DNA from: Peribacillus loiseleuriae
GTDB taxonomy: Bacteria > Bacillota > Bacilli > Bacillales > DSM-1321
DNA length: 64,000 nt
Reading direction: 5' to 3'
NCBI RefSeq assembly: GCF_001183985.1
Contig: NZ_LFZW01000001.1
Coordinates: 2,848,309-2,912,308, forward strand
In this document: positions 25,831-34,704 of the stretch, piece by piece
Position numbering within the stretch: the first letter of the stretch is position 1
How the letters are laid out: each line of letters begins with the position of its first letter
The notes under the pieces: generated by a model
Told to the model about the DNA's origin: nothing
Seen by the model: only the letters and a program-made list of their open reading frames with translations
The model's database searches: none
Position numbers and translations under genes: made by a program

Positions 25831-25949
25831 TCTTAATAATTGGTTTAATGAATTAAGTTTATGCGTTACCTATTTTACTATTCCTCTTTTTTAATTGATA
25901 TCTGAATTAACCCTACTGGAAATTAGCTGATTTGAAGTTCAATTTTAGG

Positions 25950-26852
25950 TTAAATCACAATAAAGAATACGATTGGCAACGTTACCAAACTTAACACCGT
26001 ACTTATAAATGTCGCGCTGGATACAAATTCAGGGTCTGTATTATACTGCAATGCGTACATCGTTGTATTTGCCGCTGTCGGCATCGCAGCCATAATAATC
26101 ATAATTTGTTTAACCAGATCATCGACCGGTAAGAACAACGAGATACAAAACGCGATAACTGGAGAAATGGCTAATTTAAGAATCAGTGATAGTGATAATT
26201 TATTGACGGCTATATTTTTCATCGAAATATTAGCCAGCTGCATCCCAAGAGTTATCATTATGGTTGGAATCGCAGCATCTGCAACAAGGCTGACTGCAGC
26301 AAGCATTGGTTCAGTTAAAGTAATTCCCGTAAATTGAAATAAAACACCGACGATTGCTCCATAGACGATCGGCATTCTTCTTACCGCACGGAGCGCTGAT
26401 TTGATTCCATTTCCTTCTGGACTTCCTTTAGCAGCATAATATACGCCTATCGTACACATAACCATTTGCTGAATCACCATCAAAACGATCGCATACTTAA
26501 GACCCGCAGCGCCAAACAATAGAAAAACAACAGGAGTTCCATAATTCCCATTATTCATGAATGAAGACGCTAAAATCATCGCGCATGTTTCTCTAATGTC
26601 ATACTTTCGGAAAAATGCAACCAGATATACAAGGGTAATTAGAGTCAAGCAAAGACTAACAGTATAAAAAATCATATAAATATAGTCTTTATCAAATTCT
26701 GTTGTATAGAATGTCCGAAAGACTAAAAACGGACTCATTAAATAAAGTGCCATCGTCGAAATGACTTTTGTGTCAAAGCGAAACTTCTTTTGACCAATAA
26801 AACCTAATATAAATATCGCAAAAATCGGCAATAAAACTCCTAAAAATCCCAT
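25950..26852 (-). CDS. AEC-family transporter
   Basis: 300 residues with about ten hydrophobic segments arranged as two repeats, typical of auxin-efflux-carrier-like permeases. SSFMNNGNYGTPVVFLLFG in the first half and MAAMPTAANTTMYALQYNTD in the second are the family's conserved broken-helix regions. Bacterial members export or import organic acids such as malate or malonate; substrate unknown. Weak GGTG Shine-Dalgarno. No neighbours in the same operon. Confidence 0.85.
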   Translation of the reverse strand: MGFLGVLLPIFAIFILGFIGQKKFRFDTKVISTMALYLMSPFLVFRTFYTTEFDKDYIYMIFYTVSLCLTLITLVYLVAFFRKYDIRETCAMILASSFMNNGNYGTPVVFLLFGAAGLKYAIVLMVIQQMVMCTIGVYYAAKGSPEGNGIKSALRAVRRMPIVYGAIVGVLFQFTGITLTEPMLAAVSLVADAAIPTIMITLGMQLANISMKNIAVNKLSLSLILKLAISPVIAFCISLFLPVDDLVKQIMIIMAAMPTAANTTMYALQYNTDPEFVSSATFISTVLSLVTLPIVFFIVI

Positions 26853-27208
26853 CTAATTCACCTTCATCAATGTTATGTACAGATAAGAGTACCACTTTTC
26901 TAGCAAAATCAAAATACTTACCATCTCACAAAATAAGATTCTGTTATTTAGGGTTTTAAAATTGGAGGTACATTCGATTGAATGAACTATTTTTATTTCA
27001 TTATCCGGTTAATTGCGGTGTAGGTATTTTATTAAAAAGAATTGTTGGACATCGCTAGTTGTTCTTAATAGTATTAACTTTAATGGTCGGGAATCCTATC
27101 ATTCTTTTAAATGTTATACATCGCTCGTTTGAGCATGAAATTGTCTGAATATAAAGGTTTTGTGGTAAGATAAAGTGAAACTTCAAAGAATTAAATGGAG
27201 GCGTAAAA
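26853..27208. other. Divergent intergenic region
   Basis: About 355 bp between the AEC and lactonase genes. A 26-codon TTG-started frame (26978-27058) behind GGAGGT is the only coding hint; it looks like a fragment and is not annotated as a gene. Confidence 0.45.
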
Positions 27209-28255
27209 ATGACAACATTTAGAGGTTATATTGGTACATATACTAAAGGTGACAGCAAAGGAATCTATACTTTCACACTAGATACTGAGAAAAAAAATTT
27301 AAGCGCGCCGATTCTAGCAGCAGAGCTCGAGAATCCTACGTATGTAACTGTCACAGCAGATAGTCAAATACTGTATGCAGTCGTTAAGGAAGGTGAGTTT
27401 GGCGGAGTCTCTTCTTACCGCATAACGAAAGAGAATGGTGAACTTACTCCATTGAATACTGAAGTCTCTCCTGGTTCATCACCTTGCCACGTAAGTGTGA
27501 ACCAAAATAATGAAAAGGTCCTCACTGCGTATTATCATCGCGGTACGGCCGAATTATATAATACAGATGGAGGAAAAGTAGCTCCAGTTTCAGCTTTCGT
27601 TCAACATACAGGGTCTGGGCCAAATGTAGAGCGTCAAGAGAAGTCACATGTTCATTTTTCAGGATTTACACCTGATGAGAAATATGCTGTCGTAGTTGAT
27701 CTTGGCATTGATAAAATCGTAACGTATAGCATTGAAGATAACTCACTTGAAATCAAACATAGCTTATCTGTTAAGCCTGGAAGTGGACCAAGACATATCG
27801 CCTTTCATCCTAATGGCAAATTTGCTTATGTAATGACAGAGCTCAGCAATGAAGTGATAGTCTTGTCCTATAACAGTGAAGATGCGAAGTTTACCGAACT
27901 TCAATATATTTCTGCTATTCCAGCAGACTTCACAGAAAATAGTCAAGGTAGTGCCATTCATTTATCATCTGATGGTCGTTTTGTATACGTCGGGAATCGT
28001 GGACATAATAGCATTGCCCTATTCAGCGTAAATAACGAAACAGGAGAATTAGCCTTCATTGAGCATACCTCTACTGAGGGAAATTGGCCACGTGACTTCG
28101 TATTAGATCCAACAGAAAAATTCTTGGTTGCTTCTAACGAACAATCAGGCAATCTTGTTCTCTATACTCGTAATGAAGAAACAGGCAAACTAACATTAGA
28201 ACAATCCGATGTTGCTGTTCCATATCCAGTATGTGTGAAATTTTTACAAGTTTAA
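27209..28255 (+). CDS. pgl: 6-phosphogluconolactonase, YkgB-type beta-propeller
   Basis: 348 residues with the lactonase beta-propeller pattern: YIGTYTKGDSKGIYTF at the N-terminus, SPCHVSVN, HVHFSGFTPDEKYAVVVDLG, GSGPRHIAFHPNGKFAYV, SDGRFVYVGNRGHNSIALF and GNWPRDFVLDPTEKFL. It would hydrolyse 6-phosphogluconolactone in the oxidative pentose phosphate pathway, in the cytosol. GGAGG lies 8 nt before ATG. Monocistronic with a terminator. Confidence 0.88.
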   Translation: MTTFRGYIGTYTKGDSKGIYTFTLDTEKKNLSAPILAAELENPTYVTVTADSQILYAVVKEGEFGGVSSYRITKENGELTPLNTEVSPGSSPCHVSVNQNNEKVLTAYYHRGTAELYNTDGGKVAPVSAFVQHTGSGPNVERQEKSHVHFSGFTPDEKYAVVVDLGIDKIVTYSIEDNSLEIKHSLSVKPGSGPRHIAFHPNGKFAYVMTELSNEVIVLSYNSEDAKFTELQYISAIPADFTENSQGSAIHLSSDGRFVYVGNRGHNSIALFSVNNETGELAFIEHTSTEGNWPRDFVLDPTEKFLVASNEQSGNLVLYTRNEETGKLTLEQSDVAVPYPVCVKFLQV

Positions 28256-28270
28256 TCAATTTGGTAGAAG

Positions 28271-28299
28271 CAGAGATCTTTTTATGATCTCTGTTTTTA
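28271..28299 (+). terminator. Terminator of the lactonase gene
   Basis: CAGAGATC/GATCTCTG, 8-bp stem with 7-nt loop, followed by TTTTTATTTG. Confidence 0.85.
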
Positions 28300-28500
28300 T
28301 TTGTCCATAATCGATTCGATCTCACCTAATGGAAGGGCCAGCTTGGCCATGAACTACCCATGCTTCTTGATGCTAGTTTAGTGCATATCCCACAATTATA
28401 AACTTTATTAATTGTTCAAATAGGAAGAGTATCCCCTGGTAATTTGATACAATATTAAATATATTCAGAATCAATCTCGCGCAATATGAGGAGGAAGAAC

Positions 28501-29463
28501 ATGTCCAAACGAACACTAATCATTAATACAGAACTAGAAGACCATTATATTGAAAAAATAAAAGAGGTGATACCAGAGTGGAATATACTTATTGGCAATG
28601 ATCCGCGTGTATGGCAAGATCAACTTACAGAAGCAGAAATTATCGTGATTCGAAAAAATGAGATAATGGATTCGATACTAAGTAATCAGTCTAAGCTAAA
28701 GTGGCTTCAATCCTGGAGTGCAGGTGTAAATACTTTCCCACTAAAGCAGCTTGAAGAAAAAGAAGTTATCGTCACTAGTGCAAATGGCGTACATGCCTAT
28801 CCGATATCTGAAACAATATTCTCCCTAATGCTCGGATTAACAAGAAAATTACATACTTATGTGAAACAGCAGCAAAGCAAAAAATGGGATGAGGCAAATG
28901 TTAGTTTGGAAATTCACAATAAAACAATCGGCATAATTGGAGTTGGTGCAATTGGCCTTGAAACAGCAAAAATTGCCAAAGCATTTGGCATGAAAGTCCT
29001 TGGTGTTCGCCATTCAGGAAAAACAAAAGAATTTGTGGATACGATGTATACGATTGAACAACTGAACGAAGTACTGCCACAATGTGACTATGTAGTAGTG
29101 ACCCTTCCACTTACAGACGAAACGAAGCATTTATTCGGTACCGAGCAATTTCAGCTTATGAAGAAATCTGCTTTCTTTATTAACATTGCTCGTGGCCAGA
29201 TTGTAAAAGAAAAAGAAATGATTTCTGCACTAAAATTGAAAGAAATAGCAGGAGCAGGACTAGATGTTTTTGCTGTGGAACCCCTCCCAGAAAACAGTCC
29301 ACTCTGGGAGTTTGAAAACGTTATTATTACCCCACATTCTTCTGGCTTAACTGAGTACTATGGTCAACGTGTAATTGAAGATATTTTTATTCCGAATCTC
29401 AAAAGCTATTTAGAAAATAAAACGCCAGCTATTAATATCGTCGATTATCGTAATGGGTATTAA
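28501..29463 (+). CDS. D-isomer-specific 2-hydroxyacid dehydrogenase
   Basis: 320 residues from ATG 28501, chosen because GAGGAGG lies 6 nt before it. The Rossmann motif is GIIGVGAIGLETAK, followed by LPLTDETKHLFG, the catalytic arginine in FINIARGQIVKEKEM, the glutamate in AGLDVFAVEPLPE and the histidine in IITPHSSGLTEYY. It reduces a 2-oxo acid or oxidises a D-2-hydroxyacid with NAD(P); specificity unknown. No co-transcribed partner. Confidence 0.88.
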   Translation: MSKRTLIINTELEDHYIEKIKEVIPEWNILIGNDPRVWQDQLTEAEIIVIRKNEIMDSILSNQSKLKWLQSWSAGVNTFPLKQLEEKEVIVTSANGVHAYPISETIFSLMLGLTRKLHTYVKQQQSKKWDEANVSLEIHNKTIGIIGVGAIGLETAKIAKAFGMKVLGVRHSGKTKEFVDTMYTIEQLNEVLPQCDYVVVTLPLTDETKHLFGTEQFQLMKKSAFFINIARGQIVKEKEMISALKLKEIAGAGLDVFAVEPLPENSPLWEFENVIITPHSSGLTEYYGQRVIEDIFIPNLKSYLENKTPAINIVDYRNGY

Positions 29464-29694
29464 AAGAGATTCTATATGAAATTAAAAAAAGCTTGGATTA
29501 TCTAGCTTCAGACGTTTTCTATATTAAACGGCTTATTTGAATAAAGGTAATTTATCCCATTGTGATTCTCACATTTTTGTACTATATTATGAAATGTATT
29601 TATCACGCTTTAACGAACAATACGCCCCCTTCTAAGAAACTATTAAACTAGAATTTTTAAGTGAAGGTAACTGCCTTTAATAGGATTGATGAGA

Positions 29695-29915
29695 TACAGT
29701 GAAACTTATACCGATGCGAAAGCAAAAGTAAAGTTTACGCCCACAAAATGTGGGTCACACAGACGAAGACATAAGGATACGGGGTAATTTAGACTGTGTT
29801 CATCGAATCGAGGCTCTTAGTATCGCTTGATCAACGCGTGAAGACTTAGTGCACTAGAACGGGACTAATCATCAGTGGGGTATGAACCCTTACTAATGGA
29901 CGTTCCACTTTAACG
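29695..29915 (+). repeat. Dispersed repeat family A, longest copy
   Basis: Blocks in order: GTGAAACTTATACCG, AATGTGGGTCACACAGACG, GGTAATTTAGACTGTG, GTATCGCTTGATC, GTGCACTAGAACGGGACTAA, ATCATCAGTGGGGTATGAA and TTACTAATGGACGTTCCACT. The last two blocks are partly complementary, so the 3' end folds into a hairpin. It lies between the dehydrogenase and yebE-like genes. Confidence 0.75.
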
Positions 29916-29935
29916 ATACATCCGAGGTGGTCATG

Positions 29936-30460
29936 ATGAAAGAAATTCTACTCATTTTGTTATTGCAATTAGCATATGTTCCGCTGCTTACTCTAAGAAC
30001 AATCTTCTTAGTAAAAGGAGTCACATCACTCGCGTCTGTCATTGGGATTTTGGAAATGTTAATTTATGTGTTTGGACTTTCCCTCGTTTTCAGCGGCGAT
30101 CAAAATTTAATCGCGATGATTGTTTATGCAGTCGGTTTTGGACTAGGTATTATTTTAGGTACAAAAATCGAACGGAAATTAGCAATCGGGTATATTAATG
30201 TTGTCGCAAATACACAGCAAAAAAACTCGGAACTTATTGAAACACTTCGTACGCTCGGTTTTGGAGTGACTCTTTATACCGGAGAAGGGCGCGATGGAAA
30301 TCGTTATCGCATGGATATTTTAACGAAACGAAATCGAGAAAATGAACTGTATGCGACAATAGAAAAATTCGAACCAAAGGCATTCATAATTTCTTATGAA
30401 CCTACCAGATTCAAAGGCGGCTTTATGCTGGCTCGAATGAAAATGAATAAGAGGTTTTAG
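29936..30460 (+). CDS. yebE: UPF0316/YebE family membrane protein (DUF2179)
   Basis: About 174 residues. Two or three N-terminal membrane spans (LLQLAYVPLLTLRTIFLVKG) lead to the conserved GFGLGIILGTKIERKLAIGY and a cytoplasmic DUF2179-like domain: LRTLGFGVTLYTGEGRDG, YRMDILTKRNRENEL and PKAFIISYEPTRFKGGFML. Two tandem ATGs follow GAGGTGG; the second (29936) has the better spacing. Function unknown; DUF2179 domains are suspected ligand-binding modules. Confidence 0.85.
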   Translation: MKEILLILLLQLAYVPLLTLRTIFLVKGVTSLASVIGILEMLIYVFGLSLVFSGDQNLIAMIVYAVGFGLGIILGTKIERKLAIGYINVVANTQQKNSELIETLRTLGFGVTLYTGEGRDGNRYRMDILTKRNRENELYATIEKFEPKAFIISYEPTRFKGGFMLARMKMNKRF

Positions 30461-30473
30461 TCAAAAAAGATGT

Positions 30474-30514
30474 AGAGTAGTGATCACCCCATGTGATCAC
30501 TACTCTTCTATTTA
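30474..30514 (+). terminator. Terminator of the yebE-like gene
   Basis: A 14-bp perfect stem (30474-30487 with 30493-30506, loop CCCAT) followed by TCTATTT. Confidence 0.85.
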
Positions 30515-30694
30515 ACCCTCATTAATGGATTTATAACTCCTCACTGAACACAAGGTGGAGAAATAATATATTTCATCAAAGAGGCGATCACCCACTTTTC
30601 CCCTTCTTCTTTCTATGACCCTATTTTTTCATCTTTTCATTATTCTCTGAATACAATCCTACTCTTTCTTTTCCATTTTAATAATATTCAGTAT

Positions 30695-30860
30695 AAGTGC
30701 GTGTTCAAAAAAGAGCGATAGGCTCTAGACCTGCGCGTATACAATAATGCGTGGGGACCAGACTTGCACAGGACGTGCGCGATTTTAACAGAAGGTCATT
30801 CATGGGCGACAATGAAATTCGACAGCACTTTTTACCGGACTTTTTGAATAACCTCTATAA
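30695..30860 (+). repeat. Dispersed repeat family C, copy 1
   Basis: Starts GTGCGTGTTCAAAAAAG and ends CTTTTTGAATAACCTC, giving inverted ends around GTTCAAAAA/TTTTTGAA. Internal words GCGCGTATACAATAATGCGTG, here in two parts, CAGGACGTGCGCG and AACAGAAGGTCATTCATG are shared with the 52.1-kb copy. No ORF inside. Downstream sequence to 31102 holds only the promoter region of the efflux gene. Confidence 0.75.
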
Positions 30861-31102
30861 AAGTACTTTTGTATTCAGGTGGAAGCAAATCGAAGAATTT
30901 TACAAACTTGTATCACTTTAGTGGCTATATGGAATATTGGTGAAAAAATAGCAATAACTGTTTCCATTTGGTATGAAATTTTAAAAAAACCACTTGAAAT
31001 TAACTTTTTCCCTTTCAACTAATGTAAATATTTCCTTTCTGTGATAAATTTAAGAGTATTTAGTAAGGAAACCATTCAATTGAAGTAGGAGAGGAAAATG
31101 TA

Positions 31103-32341
31103 ATGAATCAGGTACAAGTAAGTTTAGAAACACCAAAAATCCCAAGTAAATCAAAGCGGTTATGGCTCGCTCTAATACTCGGAACTTTGTCCGCATTTGG
31201 ACCATTGTCTCTTGATATGTACTTGCCAGCTTTACCGGTACTTGCAGATGATTTACGATCAAGTGCTTCATACGCGCAGCTCAGCCTGACTGCCTGCATG
31301 CTCGGTCTTGCTATTGGACAAATCTTCGCTGGTCCACTAAGTGATGTTAAAGGACGAAGGACACCGCTTCTTGTCGGACTATTTCTCTACATTTTATCAT
31401 CATTGCTATGTATCGTAGCACCCTCTATCGAGATATTTGTTATTTTGCGGTTCACTCAAGGAATAGCAGGAGCAGTTGGTATCGTCATTTCGAGAGCTAT
31501 TGTGAGAGACCTATACTCTGGAACGGAGCTAACGAAGTTTTTTGCTCTTTTAATGCTCGTGAATGGATCCGCTCCGATTTTAGCTCCAATTGCTGGTGGC
31601 CAATTGTTAGAGTTTACATCATGGAGAGGTATATTTTTTGTTCTGAGTCTAATTGGAATGATGACATTAATCTTTGTTTTTTCTGGTTTAGGTGAAACAC
31701 TCCCTCTAGAACGACGCTCCAAAGGTGGATTGAAACAAACCTTCCTAACGTTTAGAAAGATCATAGGTAATCGCTTATTTATGGGCTACGCACTTTCTCA
31801 AGGATTTATAGGAGCTGGATTATTTGCATATATTGCTGGTTCTCCATTTGTTCTGCAAAACATCTATCAGCTTTCACCGCAAATGTTCAGTTTATGCTTT
31901 GCAGTTAATGGGGCCGGAATTATTATTTTTACTCAACTAACTGGAAAATTGGCTGCGCGATTTGGTGAAACAAAACTTCTAATTACTGGTCTTGGACTTA
32001 GTGCAGTAGCAGGAACAAGCTTACTTCTTATGATTTTATTGAACGTAGGATTATTTGGCATCCTGATTCCTTTATTCGTTCTTGTATCCTGTGTTGGTAT
32101 TATTAATACTTCTATCTTCTCACTTGCTATGAAAGACCAGGCAAATTCTGCAGGGAGCGCCTCCGCTTTACTTGGGTTGATGACGTTTTTATTTGGAGGT
32201 ATTGTTGCTCCATTCGTTGGTATAGGAGGAGAAAATACGGCTTTACCTCTGGGAATTATCATTGCTACTGCTGAAGTGGGTGCTCTAGTCATTTACTTTG
32301 TATTAGTTGGGCGATTTAAACAAAATCAAGCAAGTAATTAG
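31103..32341 (+). CDS. Bcr/CflA family multidrug efflux transporter
   Basis: 412 residues, 12-TM MFS. The family signature is PLSLDMYLPALPVLADDL in TM1, followed by motif A GPLSDVKGRRTPLL and the motif C-like NGSAPILAPIAGGQLLEF. Drug/proton antiporter of the bicyclomycin/chloramphenicol type; true substrates cannot be inferred. GGAGAGG lies 8 nt before ATG. Single gene. Confidence 0.88.
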   Translation: MNQVQVSLETPKIPSKSKRLWLALILGTLSAFGPLSLDMYLPALPVLADDLRSSASYAQLSLTACMLGLAIGQIFAGPLSDVKGRRTPLLVGLFLYILSSLLCIVAPSIEIFVILRFTQGIAGAVGIVISRAIVRDLYSGTELTKFFALLMLVNGSAPILAPIAGGQLLEFTSWRGIFFVLSLIGMMTLIFVFSGLGETLPLERRSKGGLKQTFLTFRKIIGNRLFMGYALSQGFIGAGLFAYIAGSPFVLQNIYQLSPQMFSLCFAVNGAGIIIFTQLTGKLAARFGETKLLITGLGLSAVAGTSLLLMILLNVGLFGILIPLFVLVSCVGIINTSIFSLAMKDQANSAGSASALLGLMTFLFGGIVAPFVGIGGENTALPLGIIIATAEVGALVIYFVLVGRFKQNQASN

Positions 32342-32384
32342 TTAATGTATCTGGTAAAGGAGGCGATCTCGTAAGGAATACATT

Positions 32385-32455
32385 GGGAAACACCACATCT
32401 ACTTTACACCGTTTATATGACCTGGAAATAACACAATAAACGGTGTATAGAAAAT
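32385..32455. repeat. Dispersed hairpin repeat family B, copy 3
   Basis: ACACCGTTTAT and ATAAACGGTGT form an 11-bp stem around GACCTGGAAATAACACA; the ends CACATCTAC and TATAGAAAAT match the B core. It lies about 45 bp after the efflux gene. Confidence 0.65.
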
Positions 32456-32574
32456 GAGGTTAAATTTCTTTTGAAACATCCTCTCTCACCTAATATTACC
32501 ATCATTTCGAAACAACACTTTAAATTGATTCTAAATAGCTTACCTTCAAATACATTATCAATAGAGATGACACG

Positions 32575-32752
32575 CTACAAAATGACCCGGTTTTTGTTTC
32601 TTCCATTCCGTACACAGCCACTCGGCGGATTAATCGGACTGGGCACATCCCCTTTCAACACAATACGTTCTCTTTTCATTGTCGGATCTGGAATAGGTAC
32701 AGCCGAAAGTAGTGCTTTCGTGTACGGATGAAGCGGTTCATTGCAATAAGCC
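32575..32752 (-). pseudogene. Relic of an oligopeptide ABC transporter ATPase (OppF/AppF C-terminus)
   Basis: The minus strand reads [20 protein letters not shown], then [20 protein letters not shown] and SGCVRN before losing similarity and stopping. [16 protein letters not shown] and [13 protein letters not shown] are hallmark C-terminal motifs of dipeptide/oligopeptide ATPases. The ATP-binding domain is absent and the Cys-rich end is frameshifted. A plus-strand frame over it (32471-32731) is an antisense shadow. Confidence 0.85.
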
Positions 32753-32818
32753 CTAAAATTCTTCGATTTTTTCTTTATGATGCCTGAAATGATAAATATT
32801 ATTTAACATTACCATTCG

Positions 32819-32860
32819 AAAAAAAGAAAGATCCGACAAAAGCGTCAGATTCTTCTTTTT
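32819..32860 (-). terminator. Terminator of the Cof-like hydrolase gene
   Basis: An imperfect 15-bp stem around AAAAGC (GAATCTGAC with GTCGGATCTTTC on the minus strand) followed by a T run, overlapping the stop codon. Confidence 0.7.
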
Positions 32861-33614
32861 ATAATTTTAATATCCACTTTTCAATTGCTTTGGCGACGCC
32901 ACTCTCTTCATTTGTTGATGTAGTCCAGTCAGCTGTCTCCTTCACAATATCCTGTGCATTTCCCATTGCAATGCCAAGGCCCGCTTCCTTAATCATCATA
33001 ATATCATTCAAACTATCGCCTACCGCCATTACTTCGCTCATGTTTATCCCAAGGCGGTTACAGACGACTTCAATTGCTTTGGCTTTATTTATACCGAGAG
33101 CATTTACTTCAATATTTGTTGGACTAGAATTACTGATTTCAAGCTGGCCGTTTTCTTTAAGCAGTTGGATAATTTCTTCACGTGCTTTATCATCATTCGT
33201 ATTAAATCCGAATTTCAGCCACTCTGAAGCGAAAAGGTCTCCAGGTATATCTTCTCGATACACTTGATCACAGCTGACGGCCCAGTAGTCTGTTCCATAT
33301 TGATTACTTAAATCAAGCATCCATTTTACAAAATCTGTTTGGACGATATTTCTTTCTATTAGTTTTCCCCGCTCGTCATAAATTTCACTGCCATTCACTG
33401 TGACTAAATACGAAGACAGTTCTAATGATTTCGCATAATCACTGCATGTTGCATAAGTACGACCAGTACTTAGTACAACACGAACCCCTTTTTCCTCAGC
33501 CGCTCTAATGGCTTGACGATTCTCTTCCGTCACTTTATTGTCTGAATCCAAGAGTGTTCCGTCCATATCCAAAGCAATTAATTTTATTTCATTTTTCAAT
33601 ATGTATTCTGACAT
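32859..33614 (-). CDS. Cof-type HAD-IIB sugar-phosphate phosphatase
   Basis: 251 residues. HAD motif I ALDMDGTLLDSD (nucleophile Asp), motif II VLSTGRTYA, motif III lysine in GINKAKAIEVV and motif IV MAVGDSLNDIMMIKEAG; the type IIB cap lies between II and III. Cof-like enzymes dephosphorylate sugar phosphates or flavin/pyridoxal phosphates; the substrate is open. AAGGAT lies 8 nt before ATG. Confidence 0.88.
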   Translation of the reverse strand: MSEYILKNEIKLIALDMDGTLLDSDNKVTEENRQAIRAAEEKGVRVVLSTGRTYATCSDYAKSLELSSYLVTVNGSEIYDERGKLIERNIVQTDFVKWMLDLSNQYGTDYWAVSCDQVYREDIPGDLFASEWLKFGFNTNDDKAREEIIQLLKENGQLEISNSSPTNIEVNALGINKAKAIEVVCNRLGINMSEVMAVGDSLNDIMMIKEAGLGIAMGNAQDIVKETADWTTSTNEESGVAKAIEKWILKL

Positions 33615-33719
33615 TTTGATTTCATCCTTTCAAACGTATTAGTTGAACCAAATGGGTATTTACGGACTGTTGACCCACTCCAATTTTTTCATTTTTTTAC
33701 ATTAAAACTAGTATGTAGA

Positions 33720-33775
33720 TGTTACAGTCCGTTCATCCGGGGGAAATTGGACCTTCCATCAGTGGGGAATTACAG
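33720..33775 (+). repeat. Repeat family A fragment
   Basis: CCGTTCATCCGGGGGAAATT followed by TTCCATCAGTGGGGAATTA matches the 3' hairpin part of family A only. Confidence 0.45.
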
Positions 33776-33796
33776 GCTATTAAACCGGAAAAACTT

Positions 33797-34573
33797 TTAA
33801 TTTTCCCACACCTCTCGCAATGTGTTTCTAAATAGAAGGTTCAAATCTGTTGTTGAATCCGTAGCTTCTTTTTGTAAAGATTTTGCATATTGTTCAAGTC
33901 GAGGGATTTCGCTTTCGATAAATTGATTGATAATATGAATTCTTGGTTCATAATCTAATTCGTCACCTGCCATTTTTCTCTCAAGCAAAGTGGTGATTTC
34001 ACCCTTCAATTTTCCAGAAGAAAGCAATGCTGCTAATAGGGTTTGAAATTCACTTGGAGGGACTTCACTGTATCTTTCAATCCATTTTGCGGCTAGAACC
34101 GGACGTAAAACGTAAAAATACTTCTTAATTTTCACAGAATTTTGTTGTAGATAGTCTCGATAATTCCCTTTGGCCATATGTAAATAATGATATATGCAGG
34201 AAAACGGGGTAAACACACTATTCTCCAATTTGCGCATTTGATGGATGGTAGAATAGGCCGTGTAATACTCAATGCTTGAATGCATCCATTCTAATAGGGG
34301 TGGATTAGATTTGCGGAACAATCGTAACGCTTTCGTGATTTCCCATCCATTTATGTCAAGTAAATCATTAATTGGAATTTCAATCACGTCTCGCTTATTG
34401 TTATCAATGGATAAATACCACTCTGGTTTGTGGACATAAATAAAACGAACATCATAGTCACTGTCTTTAGAAGGGAAACCCCATGCCCTACTTCCAGATT
34501 CACATGCATAAACAATCTTCACATCAAATTCTTGTTCAATTCGCTTCAGATCCTGGAGTATAATTGGTTTCAT
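33797..34573 (-). CDS. ycgL: YcgL-like predicted nucleotidyltransferase
   Basis: 258 residues. The polymerase-beta-type nucleotidyltransferase site is ESGSRAWGFPSKDSDYDVRF, with the metal-binding Asp pair, followed by DVIEIPINDLLDINGWE and LRLFRKSNPPLLEWMHSSIE. This group (PF10127, related to RlaP of RNA-repair clusters) resembles B. subtilis YcgL. No RNA ligase or kinase is adjacent, so a repair role is not supported here. AGGAGAGGG precedes ATG. Confidence 0.85.
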   Translation of the reverse strand: MKPIILQDLKRIEQEFDVKIVYACESGSRAWGFPSKDSDYDVRFIYVHKPEWYLSIDNNKRDVIEIPINDLLDINGWEITKALRLFRKSNPPLLEWMHSSIEYYTAYSTIHQMRKLENSVFTPFSCIYHYLHMAKGNYRDYLQQNSVKIKKYFYVLRPVLAAKWIERYSEVPPSEFQTLLAALLSSGKLKGEITTLLERKMAGDELDYEPRIHIINQFIESEIPRLEQYAKSLQKEATDSTTDLNLLFRNTLREVWEN

Positions 34574-34647
34574 AATTCCCTCTCCTTACACTTAAATGTC
34601 ACCAGCTTCCTTTAAACCATAATAGAAAATGCTAAATTATACAACAA

Positions 34648-34688
34648 AAAGGCCTGACATCTTATTGTATAAGCAGGCTTTTTTTAGT
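34648..34688 (-). terminator. Terminator of the CDF transporter gene
   Basis: AAAGCCTG and CAGGCCTTT arms (one mismatch) on the minus strand followed by TTTTTG, 17 bp after the stop. Confidence 0.65.
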
Positions 34689-34704
34689 TGGATCCGTTTT
34701 TCCA

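Noticed and set aside
25576..25836. 86-codon plus-strand ORF
   Set aside because: It runs through palindromic repeat sequence, has no ribosome-binding site and an implausible composition.
26978..27058. 26-codon TTG-started ORF behind GGAGGT
   Set aside because: Too short, no terminator and an abrupt end; a chance ribosome-binding site or relic is as likely.
31933..32292. 119-codon minus-strand ORF
   Set aside because: Antisense shadow of the Bcr/CflA efflux gene.
32471..32731. 86-codon plus-strand ORF
   Set aside because: It is antisense to the OppF/AppF relic, whose conserved motifs are on the minus strand.
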